Assembly (NCBI RefSeq): GCF_022479115.1
Contig: NZ_CP092497.1
Coordinates: forward strand, 992,001-1,056,000
Reading direction: 5' to 3'
DNA from: Amycolatopsis sp. EV170708-02-1
GTDB lineage: Bacteria; Actinomycetota; Actinomycetes; Mycobacteriales; Pseudonocardiaceae
DNA: 64,000 nucleotides
The translations under genes were made by a program, and so were the position numbers. The notes below the pieces were generated by a model. The model was not told the origin of the DNA. It was given only the letters and a program-made list of their open reading frames with translations, and ran no database searches. Below, piece by piece: positions 36,258 through 44,562 of this stretch. How positions within the stretch are numbered: position 1 is the first letter of the stretch; every line of letters starts with the position of its first letter.

Positions 36258-37226
36258 TTGGCCTTCTCCTGCAACGGTCACGTAGGTGACTCCCTGTCCG
36301 GCGTCCTGGCACGGTCTGAGGCGTCCGTTCCCGCGAGGTACCTGCCTGCGGGGAACTCGACCCCGGCCTGACCACGTGATCGATCGCGACGTGGGAGACC
36401 TCGTCCGGCGATGCCGGTGTCCCCAGGAACACCTGTCCGCTTCGGGAGGTCTTGCACCTGCACGTGCAGGTCGCAACCTGCGAAGTGCATGGTCGTCGAG
36501 ATCAACTTTTCTTTGCCAATCGATCACTGCGGGTCGGCCGGGCCAAAGAATCGTACACCAATCCGGGTGCCGTCAATTCCGTTCAGTACACGGGTGCTGA
36601 CCAGCGAAAAGTGTGCTCCCGAACGATCCGCGACGCTCGAAAACCGCCCGCACGTCACAAACGAGGGAATTCCGGTTACGGGTTGCGCGGATGCACAGGG
36701 TGCCCTAATCACCCGATCAGCCTACGTACGGTAGCCACGTCGCCCGGTCGAACTACTTTCCGTGCCCCCAACGGGTGGGTCAAGCCCAAATATGTGCCCG
36801 ATGTTGTGGCCTTGCCGCCCAAGCCGGTTCGATGTCGCCCGACATGGTGATTTCTTTCGAGACACCCGGTGAAGCGGGGGATCTTCCCCGGTCCGGGATG
36901 GCGGGCACGGTATCGAAACCCGCCGCCGCCCGGTAGCGAAACTACGATCTGTCACCAAATTGAGGGACAGAGCGTGGTCATCGTCCGTCGTTTGCCGCAG
37001 TGGGCCGTTCGGGCGACGACCGCGCGTGACAACTCCGCTCACTATGACGAGTGATTAAGCCGGTTCATTCCGATCGAAACGATTTTCCGAAACACTAATA
37101 CGAGGTAAAACCGAATACCCGCTCACGCCTTCGCGGAACCGGGGTCGCCTATTCAGAGCGGGTGAAGCCGTAGTTAGTATGTGCGCTCCCCGTACCGCGC
37201 CACGGATGCAAGCCCCGGAGGAACCC
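36258..37226. other. Long intergenic region between cvnA and the symporter operon, no confident gene
   Basis: About 970 bp with lower GC than its flanks. Both flanking genes point away, so it holds two promoters. A perfect 16-bp palindrome ACCTGCACGTGCAGGT lies at 36456-36471, about 200 bp upstream of cvnA. The short minus-strand frame at 36722-37042 lacks family features and is left out. Confidence 0.6.
36456..36471. promoter_or_regulatory. Perfect 16-bp palindrome upstream of the conservon
   Basis: ACCTGCACGTGCAGGT reads identically on both strands. Partial copies of its arm (AACCTGCGAAGTGCA) follow at 36475. It is likely a regulator-binding site, but the regulator is unknown. Confidence 0.5.
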
Positions 37227-37649
37227 ATGCCCGACGTCGCGCGTCCCTACGCGGCGAGCAACGCCCTGGAGGACACCGGGCAGATGCCCGCGCTGTTCGT
37301 CCGCGAGCGCCAGCCCACTCCCCCGCCGCCGCGGCCCGCCGGCCCGGACTTCGACCGGATCCAGCACGGCAAGGAGTTCGTCGCGCTGCGCAAGACCTTC
37401 CGGCGGTTCGTGTTCCCGATGAGCCTGCTGTTCTTCACCTGGTACATGACGTTCGTGCTGCTGGCGGCCTACGCCCACGACTTCATGAGCCGGAAGGTGT
37501 GGGGCGAGATCAACGTCGGCATCCTGCTCGGGCTCGGCCAGTTCGCCAGCACGATCCTGATCACGGTCGCGTACCTGAAGTTCGCGAAGAAGCGGCTCGA
37601 CCCCAAGGTCGAGGCGCTGCGGGCCTCCGTCGGGGCCGGTGAGCGATGA
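37227..37649 (+). CDS. DUF485 membrane protein, partner of the acetate-type symporter
   Basis: A 140-aa protein with two transmembrane helices: FPMSLLFFTWYMTFVLLAAYA (about 68-88) and GILLGLGQFASTILITVAYLKF (about 104-125). The 65-residue N-terminus is Pro-rich. DUF485 proteins sit immediately before ActP-like sodium/solute symporters. The ATG at 37227 follows GGAGGA, and the stop overlaps the actP start (ATGA). Confidence 0.9.
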   Translation: MPDVARPYAASNALEDTGQMPALFVRERQPTPPPPRPAGPDFDRIQHGKEFVALRKTFRRFVFPMSLLFFTWYMTFVLLAAYAHDFMSRKVWGEINVGILLGLGQFASTILITVAYLKFAKKRLDPKVEALRASVGAGER

Positions 37650-39220
37650 GCATCCCCGACAACGACCCGGTGCTGAACATCGCGGTGTTCGCGCTGTTCG
37701 TCGCGATCACCCTGTACGTGGTGTACCGCGTCAGCACCCGCAACTCGTCCACTTCGGACTACTACGCCGCGGGCAGCGCCTTCACCGGACGCCAGAACGG
37801 CATCGCTCTTTCGGGTGACTTCCTCTCGGCGGCGTCGTTCCTCGGCATCGCCGGGGCGATCGCGATCCACGGCTACGACGGCTTCCTGTACTCGATCGGG
37901 TTCCTCGTCGCGTGGATGGTCGACCTGCTGCTGATCGCGGAACTGCTGCGCAACACCGGCCGCTTCACCATGGGCGACGTGCTGAGCTTCCGGATGAAGC
38001 AGCGCCCGGTCCGCGCCGCCGCCGCGACGTCGACCCTGGTGATCTCGTTCTTCTACATGCTCGCGCAGATGGCGGGCGCCGGTGGCCTGGTGGCGTTGCT
38101 GCTGGACATCCACGGCGGTATCGGCCAGGCGCTCGTGATCGGCGTCGTCGGCGTGGTCATGGTGCTGTACGTGCTGGTCGGCGGGATGAAGGGCACCACG
38201 TGGGTGCAGATCATCAAGGCGACCATCCTGCTGCTGACCGGTGCGCTGATCACCGTGTTCCTGTTCGGCAAGTTCGGCTTCAGCTTCTCGAACCTGCTCT
38301 CGGCCGCCGCCGACAACAGCCCGCTCGGCGACGAACTGCTGGAGCCCGGCGGTTCCTACGGCAAGAGCGAGGTCACGAAGCTCGACTTCGTCTCGCTGGC
38401 GCTGGCACTGGTGCTGGGCGCCGCCGCGCTCCCGCACGTGCTGATGCGCTTCTACACGGTGCCGAACTCGCGCGAGGCACGGCGCTCGGTGGTGTGGGCG
38501 ACCGCGTGCATGACGATCTTCTACCTCTGCACGCTGGTCATCGGCTTCGGCGCGGCCGCACTGGTCGGCCCGGAGGCGATCAAGAACGCGCCCGGCGGGG
38601 AGAACTCGGCGGCGCCGCTGCTCGCGCTGAACATCGGCGGCACCGTCCTGCTCGGCATCGTCTCGGCGGTCGCCTTCGCGACCATCCTCGCCGTCGTCGC
38701 CGGGCTGACGATCACCGCTTCGGCCTCCTTCGCCCACGACGTGTACGCCAACATCTTCAAGCGCGGCAAGGCGGAACCGGCCTCGGAGGTCCGCGTCGCC
38801 CGGCTGACCGCGGTCGCCGTCGGGGCGCTCGCGATCATCGGCGGCATCCTGGCGAACGGGCAGAACATCGCGTTCCTGGTGGCGCTGGCGTTCGCCGTCG
38901 CGGCGTCAGCGAACCTCTCGACGCTGCTGTACTCGCTGTTCTGGAAACGCTTCAACACCACCGGGACCCTGTGGGGCATCTACGGCGGGCTGATCGCCAG
39001 CCTGGTGCTCGTGTTCTTCTCGCCGGTGATGTCCGGGGCGGCGGACTCGATCATCAAGAGCGTGGACTTCCACTGGTTCCCGCTGAAGAACCCGGGCCTG
39101 GTGTCGATCCCGTTCTCGTTCCTGTGCGGGTTCGTGGGCACCTTCGTCGGCCGGTCGAAGGCCGATCCGGTCAAGCACGCGGAGATGGAGGTGCGGTCCC
39201 TCACCGGGATCGGCTCCTGA
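37646..39220 (+). CDS. actP: Sodium:solute symporter, acetate/monocarboxylate permease type
   Basis: A 524-aa symporter with about 13 membrane segments. The conserved ALSGDFLSAASFLGIAGAIA, LAQMAGAGGLVALLL and LPHVLMRFYTVPNSREARRSV segments match ActP of the SSS family, which takes up acetate or similar monocarboxylates. It is co-transcribed with the DUF485 protein. Specificity is inferred from the family. Confidence 0.9.
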   Translation: MSIPDNDPVLNIAVFALFVAITLYVVYRVSTRNSSTSDYYAAGSAFTGRQNGIALSGDFLSAASFLGIAGAIAIHGYDGFLYSIGFLVAWMVDLLLIAELLRNTGRFTMGDVLSFRMKQRPVRAAAATSTLVISFFYMLAQMAGAGGLVALLLDIHGGIGQALVIGVVGVVMVLYVLVGGMKGTTWVQIIKATILLLTGALITVFLFGKFGFSFSNLLSAAADNSPLGDELLEPGGSYGKSEVTKLDFVSLALALVLGAAALPHVLMRFYTVPNSREARRSVVWATACMTIFYLCTLVIGFGAAALVGPEAIKNAPGGENSAAPLLALNIGGTVLLGIVSAVAFATILAVVAGLTITASASFAHDVYANIFKRGKAEPASEVRVARLTAVAVGALAIIGGILANGQNIAFLVALAFAVAASANLSTLLYSLFWKRFNTTGTLWGIYGGLIASLVLVFFSPVMSGAADSIIKSVDFHWFPLKNPGLVSIPFSFLCGFVGTFVGRSKADPVKHAEMEVRSLTGIGS

Positions 39221-39224
39221 CACT

Positions 39225-39270
39225 CTCGTGAGTGGCGAGGACGGTTAGAACCATCCTCGCCACTCACGAG
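39225..39270. repeat. 46-bp palindromic element, copy 3
   Basis: Same element as at 17087 and 24078, with a single G-T wobble in the stem. It lies between the convergent actP and tetR genes. Confidence 0.85.
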
Positions 39271-39278
39271 CCAGGACC

Positions 39279-39854
39279 TCATGGCGCGCGGAGACCGTCC
39301 AGCACGATCGTGAGAAGCCGCTTCGTGTCCTCCTCCGAAGCCTTGCTCGCCGCCGACCCCAGCCCGTGCCCGAGCCGCAGGATGTCGACCCCCGCGACGT
39401 CGGGCCGGAGCACACCCTCGTCCTGAGCCGCCTTCACGATCGTGTCGGCCGCGGCCCGCAACCGCGCCTGACACCAGCCGAAGACTTCGGAGCCGGCATC
39501 GACCGACGCCTTCAGCGTCATCGCGAGACCGTGCTTCTCCACCACGTAGATGACGTGCGTGGCCAGCCACGTCTCGAGCGCCTTCCCCGGCGGCAGCTCG
39601 TCGAGCAGGTCGTACGCCTGTTGCGCCAGCCCGTCGATCTCGTCTCGGTAGACGGCCTCGATCAGCTTGTCGCGCGTCGGGAAGTGCCGGTACAACGTGC
39701 CCGCGCCGACCCCGGCGCGTTTGGCGATGTCGTCGGCGGGCACGTCGATGCCGTCGGCGGTGAAGGCCTCCTTCGCCACGGCGACGATGCGCTCGTAGTT
39801 GCGCCGCGCGTCCGCACGCATGGGGCGGGCCGGATCGGCCGTGACCATCTGCAC
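39279..39854 (-). CDS. TetR-family repressor of the adjacent MFS exporter
   Basis: A 191-aa TetR protein. HTH: YERIVAVAKEAFTADGIDVPADDIAKRAGVGAGTLYRHFPTRDKLIEAVY. The C-terminal domain matches the SbtR_C-like group. It diverges from the MFS gene at 39986 with three palindromic operators between. The ATG follows a GAGGTG ribosome-binding site. Confidence 0.9.
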   Translation of the reverse strand: MQMVTADPARPMRADARRNYERIVAVAKEAFTADGIDVPADDIAKRAGVGAGTLYRHFPTRDKLIEAVYRDEIDGLAQQAYDLLDELPPGKALETWLATHVIYVVEKHGLAMTLKASVDAGSEVFGWCQARLRAAADTIVKAAQDEGVLRPDVAGVDILRLGHGLGSAASKASEEDTKRLLTIVLDGLRAP

Positions 39855-39873
39855 CTCCTCGGGCGACGAAAAC

Positions 39874-39954
39874 GGAGACGTTCTCCGAATTCACTTGCGT
39901 AAGCGGAGACTGTCTCCATATCATCGCTCACGCCCTCAAGTGGAGAGTCTCTCC
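39874..39954. promoter_or_regulatory. Three palindromic TetR operators GGAGA-N3-TCTCC
   Basis: Three 13-bp perfect palindromes occur: GGAGACGTTCTCC (39874-39886), GGAGACTGTCTCC (39905-39917) and GGAGAGTCTCTCC (39942-39954). Centres are 31 and 37 bp apart. The middle one lies within an 18-bp spacer of a possible promoter TTGCGT(39895)-TATCAT(39919). They are the likely binding sites of the adjacent TetR protein for itself and the MFS gene. Confidence 0.85.
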
Positions 39955-39985
39955 GCTTCATCTCGTTACGTCTTTGGAGTATTCC

Positions 39986-40880
39986 TTGACCGAACGAACC
40001 CTGCGTGCCGAGCCTAGGCCGGAGACGGCCGGGGCCCCACCACCTCCGCACCGGCTGGTCCTCCCGATCATCCTGACCTGCCAGCTCATGCTCATCCTCG
40101 ACGCGACGGTGATGAACGTCGCGCTCCCCCGCATCCAGTCCGAACTGGGCTTCACCGACACCGGCCTGTCCTGGGTGATGACGGCGTACAGCCTGGTCTT
40201 CGGGGGCTTGCTGCTGCTCGGCGGCCGGGCAGGCGACCTGTTCGGCCGCCGCCGGACGTTCGTCGCCGGCGCGGCCGTGTTCACCGCCGCCTCCCTGCTC
40301 GGCGGCCTCGCCGGTTCGGCGGAACTGCTGATCGCCGCCCGCGTCGCGCAGGGCGTCGGCGCCGCGCTCGCCGGGCCGAGCACGCTGGCGCTGATCACCA
40401 GCACGTTCACCGAAGCCAAGGCGCGGGTGCGCGCTTTGGCGTTGTTCTCGGCGATGTCCAGCAGCGGTTTCGCGATCGGACTCCTGCTCGGCGGCCTGCT
40501 GACCGAATGGATCTCGTGGCGCGCGGCGCTGTACATCAACGTCCCGTTCGGGCTCGCGATCGTCCTGCTCACCTCGCGGTACGTGGCCGATCCGCCCCGG
40601 CGGCGCGCCAGGCTGGACCTCCCCGGCGCGTTCACCGGCACCCTCGGCGTCGGCTCGCTCGTGTTCGCCTTCACCCACGCCGCGTCGCACGGCTGGGGCG
40701 ACATGATCACCCTCGGCGGCCTCGGCGCCGGGCTGGCCTTGCTGGCCGCGTTCCTCACCATCGAGACCAGGGTGAGCGAGCCCCTGATCCCGTTGCGCCT
40801 GTTCGCCGAACGCGACCGTGCCGCGGCCTACGTCAACTTCTTCCTCGGGCCGATGGCGATGATGTCGATGTTCTTCTTCC
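39986..40880 (+). pseudogene. MFS drug exporter, 5' part, interrupted by the integrated element
   Basis: The N-terminal 298 residues of an EmrB/QacA-type 14-TM exporter: ILDATVMNVALPRIQSELGFT (motif D-like) and GGRAGDLFGRRRTFVAGA (motif A). The reading frame continues into the element and stops at 40915 after RQTSAPTTS-like foreign residues. The missing 3' part is at 49512-50038. Joining at the 17-bp repeat gives 1422 bp, exactly 474 codons. TTG at 39986 with GGAG upstream is the preferred start. Confidence 0.9.
40864..40880. repeat. attL core, 17-bp direct repeat
   Basis: GTCGATGTTCTTCTTCC, identical to 49495-49511. It encodes the SMFFF stretch of the exporter. The flanking MFS sequence continues correctly on the left of this copy and on the right of the other. 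Confidence 0.92.
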
Positions 40881-40975
40881 GCGAAAAGCAGACCAGCGCG
40901 CCAACCACGTCGTAGGCCGCTGATCTGCTCTTTTGCGCTGGTTGCGTCCGGTTGGGTTTGGTCCCGTCCGGACGT

Positions 40976-40997
40976 CTGACGGCCTGTAGACGGCCTG
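40976..40997. repeat. Left copy of a 22-bp repeat, possible integrase arm site
   Basis: A 22-bp sequence built from two GACGGCCTG units, identical to 49409-49430. It is 95 bp inside attL. Paired, internal, repeat-rich sites near both ends resemble integrase arm-binding sites. Confidence 0.65.
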
Positions 40998-41500
40998 GCG
41001 CTGGTCGCTGCCTCGGTCCAGCGAGCAAGTTCAAAGAGGCTGAATAGAGCCGTTTGGTTCGGGCTGAGCTGACGGCTTGCCTGCTTCATCCTGGGACCTC
41101 CCGTGAGTCGACGACGGCGGTTGAGATGCCCGGGTGCCTGTTCGCCCCCGTTTCCCTCGCCCCTGCCGCGCCTTGCGCTGAGTCGGTCGTGTCAAGGCAC
41201 GCTTTCCCGCCTTGATACGGGCGGCTCGGCGTAAGACGCTGAGAAGCGAGGGACCCTCAAGTGACCACTGCACGTCGGCTGAGCGGGTCGGGTGATCTAG
41301 CCGTGTTGCTCCTGGGTCTCCGTCGTCGTTGGCGGCGCGCTGCGGGTGCTGCCCTGCGGCGGGCTCGCCCGGCGGCGCCTGCCGGAGCGGAGCGGGAGGC
41401 CGGCGTCGCCTTCTTGGGCGTTAGCCCGCCGGACGGGTGGTGACCCGCGCGCCGCCAACGGCGGCGCCTTGATCCCATAGAGCCAAATTCGGCAGCAAAA
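40998..41500. other. Non-coding left end of the AICE with a long GC-rich inverted repeat
   Basis: No credible gene is seen. The 13-bp perfect arms GTTGGCGGCGCGC (41328-41340) and GCGCGCCGCCAAC (41447-41459) bound a 106-bp region of further self-complementary GC-rich sequence. Such structured regions are candidates for a single-strand origin or the cis-acting transfer locus; this is inference. Confidence 0.5.
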
Positions 41501-41527
41501 AGCCCGGCCGGAAGAACCAGCCGGGCT
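41501..41527 (-). terminator. Rho-independent terminator of the GntR regulator gene
   Basis: Stem AGCCCGGC (41501-41508) and GCCGGGCT (41520-41527) with an 11-base loop, followed on the minus strand by a run of five T residues. It lies 16 bp beyond the stop at 41543. Confidence 0.8.
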
Positions 41528-41542
41528 CAGTGCTGCGTGGTG

Positions 41543-42352
41543 CTAGTGGATCTCCATGACGTAGCGCATCTCGTAACGGTCGACGGGGAACAGAATGTCG
41601 GCCGTTTCGACGGCGATATCGTCGGTCCCCCACTCCTCGACCTTGCGGAAGGTCTGGGTGATCTGGACTACTGGCCGAGTGGCTGAAATGTCGAGAAGCT
41701 TGGCTTCCTCGGCCGTGGGAGTACGGATGTCAAGCACTTCCTCGACCTGGTTTACGTAGATCTTGATGGCGGCGAACCGATCAGCTACGCCCTTGTCGGC
41801 ATGCGGCCCTTCGTGCGGTAGCTCAATCTCAGTTCCGCCAGTGATGGCCAGAGGCTCCCACGCGTAGCTGCTGGTGACGGGCTGAGGCGGATTGCCCATG
41901 CGGATGAAGTAGCGCGTGCACGTAACGGGGTCGCCCTTTTCGATACCGAGACGTTCCGCGATGTTGGCGGGGGCGGTGGTCTTGGTCGTGTGGTGCTCGA
42001 CCGTCATCCCGACGTCGGCAGCCTCGGCCTCCCGTACGTACGTACGCGCCTGCTGCCCTCGGAAGTAGCGCATCGGAGCTATCCGCGTGAGCTTTTGGAG
42101 GCGGCGGACGAACACGCCCTTGCCTTTGATCCCGTTCGCGAAGCCCCAATCGCGAAGCTGGCGCATCGCGGAACGCGCGGTGATCGGTGAGACGTCGTGT
42201 AGTTCACAGAGCTGCGCTTCGCTCGGCAGCTTCGCGCCGTCCTGAAGCTCGCCGTCGATGATCTTCTGTCGGTACTCCTTGGCGATCTGCTTGTAGCGGG
42301 GCTCGTCGTTGTCCGGCCACTCCGGATGGTCGCCGAACATCAGTTCTGACAT
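41543..42352 (-). CDS. GntR/HutC-family regulator, KorSA-like
   Basis: A 269-aa protein: an N-terminal GntR winged helix (PRYKQIAKEYRQKIIDGELQDGAKLPSEAQLCELHDVSPITARSAMRQL) and a C-terminal UTRA effector domain. In pSAM2-like AICEs such a protein (KorSA) represses the activator or replication genes and keeps the element silent. The ATG at 42352 follows GGGAGGA. Repeated CCTCGTA sites lie upstream, suggesting autoregulation. Confidence 0.88.
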   Translation of the reverse strand: MSELMFGDHPEWPDNDEPRYKQIAKEYRQKIIDGELQDGAKLPSEAQLCELHDVSPITARSAMRQLRDWGFANGIKGKGVFVRRLQKLTRIAPMRYFRGQQARTYVREAEAADVGMTVEHHTTKTTAPANIAERLGIEKGDPVTCTRYFIRMGNPPQPVTSSYAWEPLAITGGTEIELPHEGPHADKGVADRFAAIKIYVNQVEEVLDIRTPTAEEAKLLDISATRPVVQITQTFRKVEEWGTDDIAVETADILFPVDRYEMRYVMEIH

Positions 42353-42391
42353 GTCGTCCTCCCTGTGCGCGTTGTCGGTCAGTGTCTCATG

Positions 42392-42444
42392 AACCTCGTA
42401 TGTTGACAGCTTCACATACGAGGTTTAACCTCGTATACGAGGTT
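42392..42444. promoter_or_regulatory. Divergent promoter with GntR operators
   Basis: Half-sites AACCTCGTATG (42392-42402) and CATACGAGGTT (42415-42425) are followed by the perfect 18-bp palindrome AACCTCGTATACGAGGTT (42427-42444). A plus-strand promoter TTGACA (42403) - 17 bp - TAACCT (42426) lies inside them. Binding of the GntR protein would block both directions. Confidence 0.82.
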
Positions 42445-42506
42445 GGCCCGATGGGCGTAACCGAAGGCCCGGACGGCGGGCACCGTACGAGCAAGGGACA
42501 GAAGTC

Positions 42507-42980
42507 ATGGCGATCAGTAGGGGTCACAGGTTCGCGATCAGCTTCGACGAGGCGTTCCCGCAAGGGTTGGTCCTCGTCGGCGTCGTGACACCGGACAACG
42601 AATTCCAGTCGCGAGAGGACAAGGCGGCTGGTCGACCCGCAAGGCAGCGTGTGGACGAGATCACTGGCAAGCGGCAGTGGAAGGCCACGGTCACTGACCC
42701 GAGTGAGGAGAAAGCGAAGCGTGCTTCGTTCGAGGTGACGTTCTTGGCGGATGTGCAGCCGGTGCCGTCGACGTCGGAGGTGCTGCCGGGTATGCGGCCG
42801 ATCGAGCTGGAAGGGCTGACGGCTGAGCCGAAGGTGGCTGGTCAGGGTGAGTACAAGTACCAGTCGTACGCATTCCGGGCGACCGGCTTCAAGGCGGCTG
42901 CTGCGGGCGGCGGCTCGAAGTCGGCTCGGGCTGGTTCCGGCGCTGCGGGCACCGGCGACGCGACGTCCAAGGCGGCGTGA
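42507..42980 (+). CDS. AICE conserved protein of unknown function
   Basis: A 157-aa soluble protein (MAISRGHRFAISFDEAFPQG ... FEVTFLADVQPVPSTSEVLPGMRPIELEGLTAEPKVAGQ) with an Ala/Gly-rich tail. It is the first gene rightward of the operator region and is likely repressed by the GntR protein. I do not recognise a named domain; similar genes occupy this place in Amycolatopsis AICEs. The ATG follows AAGGGAC. Confidence 0.7.
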   Translation: MAISRGHRFAISFDEAFPQGLVLVGVVTPDNEFQSREDKAAGRPARQRVDEITGKRQWKATVTDPSEEKAKRASFEVTFLADVQPVPSTSEVLPGMRPIELEGLTAEPKVAGQGEYKYQSYAFRATGFKAAAAGGGSKSARAGSGAAGTGDATSKAA

Positions 42981-43286
42981 TGGTCGGCGGGGTGCGGACG
43001 GGGCTCGGCTTCGCTGTAGTCCCTCCGCCCCTGGTCGTGGCCTGGGAGCAGGCTTACCGCAAGTTTGGTGACCTGAACGACCGGGCGGCGTCTGGGGTTA
43101 ACGCACGTCTGGCGCATGAAATGTCGCTGGCGTGTGAAGCGGTCGCCGACGCATTCAAGGCGCTGGCGGCTGAGGGCCGTTTGTCGTGGTGGGTGCGAGC
43201 TGCCGTTGTGTCGGCGGCTGAGGGATTCCAATACGACGCGCGCGAATGGGAGGCGCGCGCCCATAACGAGGGAAGGCGGGGCGATG
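42977..43286 (+). CDS. Small AICE protein of unknown function, 3' end uncertain
   Basis: The GTG at 42977 (or ATG 42980) overlaps the previous stop. The first 100 residues (VPPPLVVAWEQAYRKFGDLNDRAASGVNARLAHEMSLACEAVADAFKALA ... REWEARAHNEGRR) look like a real helical protein. The open frame runs to 43525 but the last 80 codons overlap the next gene almost entirely and look like its shadow. An unrecognised indel near 43275 or a true long overlap are both possible. Confidence 0.55.
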
Positions 43287-43541
43287 GCGTTCAACGCGCT
43301 GTGGAAACCGGGGCCGAAGGCGGTCGCGGGAATGCAGGGAAATGGTTCGGCGAACCCGGCCTTGGTGATCTACCTCGATCCGGACAGTCTGGCGATTCTG
43401 CCTCCAGCGGACCCGGCTATGTGGCCGGAGTTCATCCGCCTGCTTCGGGAAGTACGGGACGGAGCGGACGAACTGGCGGTGTTTCTCACCAAGCACGCGG
43501 CAGGCACGCGGCAGGAGAACGATGATGCTGCAAACGACTAG
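43284..43541 (+). CDS. Small AICE protein of unknown function
   Basis: An 85-aa protein (MAFNALWKPGPKAVAGMQGNG ... PALVIYLDPDSLAILPPADPAMWPEFIRLLREVRDGADELAVFLTK). The acidic amphipathic C-terminal helix suggests a soluble fold. ATG follows GAAGG at a good spacing. It overlaps the start of the next gene. No function can be given. Confidence 0.65.
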   Translation: MAFNALWKPGPKAVAGMQGNGSANPALVIYLDPDSLAILPPADPAMWPEFIRLLREVRDGADELAVFLTKHAAGTRQENDDAAND

Positions 43542-43836
43542 GGCGCCGAACACGTTCGCGCCGGTCAAGCTGCCGGATATCGACAACGGTCGGTACGTGC
43601 CGCTTGGGGTACTGATTGCACGGGTTCGCCTGTGGAACCGCTGGTCGGTAATCGCGACGGCAAACCGGGCCGGAGTCAAAGAGCAGACGATACGCAAAAT
43701 CGAAAATGGCGAACGTCAGCTAACACGCGTTCCGACAATTATGCGACTGGCGGATGCATTGGAAATGCCGCGAGAACAACTGTTCAACTGGGTCGTCAAG
43801 GAACAGGAGTACCGCGCAGCAAGGAAGGAGGCATGA
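43522..43836 (+). CDS. XRE-family helix-turn-helix protein
   Basis: A 104-aa regulator with a lambda-repressor-like HTH in WSVIATANRAGVKEQTIRKIENGERQLTRVPTIMRLADALEMPREQLFNWVV. It lies between small AICE genes and its stop overlaps the next ATG (ATGA). It probably tunes element gene expression; the target is unknown. Confidence 0.82.
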   Translation: MMLQTTRAPNTFAPVKLPDIDNGRYVPLGVLIARVRLWNRWSVIATANRAGVKEQTIRKIENGERQLTRVPTIMRLADALEMPREQLFNWVVKEQEYRAARKEA

Positions 43837-44093
43837 TGGCCGACTCTAAAGCACCTCAGACGCTCAAGGATGCACACGCCATCGCCTCGTCGACCCGCCC
43901 CCTGCCGGGCTCGAATCAGGCTACGTGGCTGAAATGGCACAAGGCGAATGCGCGAATGTATCGCGAAGTGTCCGATATCGATCGGTGGCACCACCACGAA
44001 CTTCGGTACTGGGTGGGCTACGAGGAGAGCAAGGCGGAAGAAGTGGCGGCACAGATTCAGGCAAGGAAGGCGGAATCCGTCGATGTTGCTTGA
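43833..44093 (+). CDS. AMED_5909-like small AICE protein
   Basis: An 86-aa protein (MMADSKAPQTLKDAHAIASSTRPLPGSNQATWLKWHKANARMYREVSDIDRWHHHELRYWVGYEESKAEEVA), resembling the AMED_5909 family of Amycolatopsis elements; the assignment is from memory. Function is unknown. The start follows AAGGAGG and overlaps the previous stop. Confidence 0.7.
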   Translation: MMADSKAPQTLKDAHAIASSTRPLPGSNQATWLKWHKANARMYREVSDIDRWHHHELRYWVGYEESKAEEVAAQIQARKAESVDVA

Positions 44094-44388
44094 CTCTCAG
44101 GCCGTGGCAAAGCTGGTAGCCCGCTACGCGCACGGGGACACCATCGAAGGTCTCGCCAAGCAACATCAGCTCAGCTACCACAAAGTCCGCAATGCGCTCC
44201 TTGACGCGAACGTCAAGCTGCGGCCCCCAAAGATTCCCCTGCCACCAACGCCTCCAGGCATGGTCAACGCATACAACGGTGGCCGTTCGATCCGGCAACT
44301 GGCTGCCATACATGGCATGAGCTACTGCCAGACCCGGCGGATTCTTCTGGCGGAGGGGGTTCAGCTACGGCCGCGCGGCAGGCAGTAG
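44083..44388 (+). CDS. Duplicated helix-turn-helix protein
   Basis: A 101-aa protein with two similar HTH-like halves: SQAVAKLVARYAHGDTIEGLAKQHQLSYHKVRNALLDANVKLRPP and MVNAYNGGRSIRQLAAIHGMSYCQTRRILLAEGVQLRPRG. Each resembles the resolvase/transposase-type HTH. It is a likely DNA-binding protein of the element. It overlaps the previous gene by 11 bp. Confidence 0.75.
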   Translation: MLLDSQAVAKLVARYAHGDTIEGLAKQHQLSYHKVRNALLDANVKLRPPKIPLPPTPPGMVNAYNGGRSIRQLAAIHGMSYCQTRRILLAEGVQLRPRGRQ

Positions 44389-44438
44389 GGAGCCGTCGGC
44401 ACATAACAGGCGAAAAATCGATATAGAAACAAGAAACG

Positions 44439-44477
44439 CGCGTAGGGACGTGCGGAATATAAACACGTCCCTACGCG
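44439..44477. other. Strong stem-loop, 14-bp perfect arms
   Basis: CGCGTAGGGACGTG (44439-44452) and CACGTCCCTACGCG (44464-44477) flank an 11-base A/T-rich loop. It follows the duplicated-HTH gene. There is no T-run, so it is either a stem-only terminator or a structured site for replication or transfer. Confidence 0.75.
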
Positions 44478-44497
44478 GCTAAAAGTGTCCCTTAAAA

Positions 44498-44539
44498 CGC
44501 AGAACCGGCCCTTGGCTACCAACCTGTTCCGGTTCTGCG
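44498..44539. other. Second stem-loop before the zinc-ribbon gene
   Basis: CGCAGAACCGG (44498-44508) and CCGGTTCTGCG (44529-44539) form an 11-bp perfect stem with a 20-base loop. It ends 23 bp before the ATG of the zinc-ribbon ORF, so it may affect its expression. Confidence 0.7.
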
Positions 44540-44562
44540 CCTGTCCACTGGAGCAGTGAACA

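Noticed and set aside
36722..37042. 106-aa minus-strand frame in the cvnA upstream gap
   Set aside because: No ribosome-binding site, no recognisable motif and unusual Arg/Ser composition.
40864..40880. tRNA-derived att site
   Set aside because: The repeat encodes SMFFF of the exporter; no tRNA fold or CCA-end sequence is nearby.
41031..41273. 80-aa basic frame at the AICE left end
   Set aside because: Arg/Gln/Pro-rich, no start signal, overlaps other equally plausible frames.
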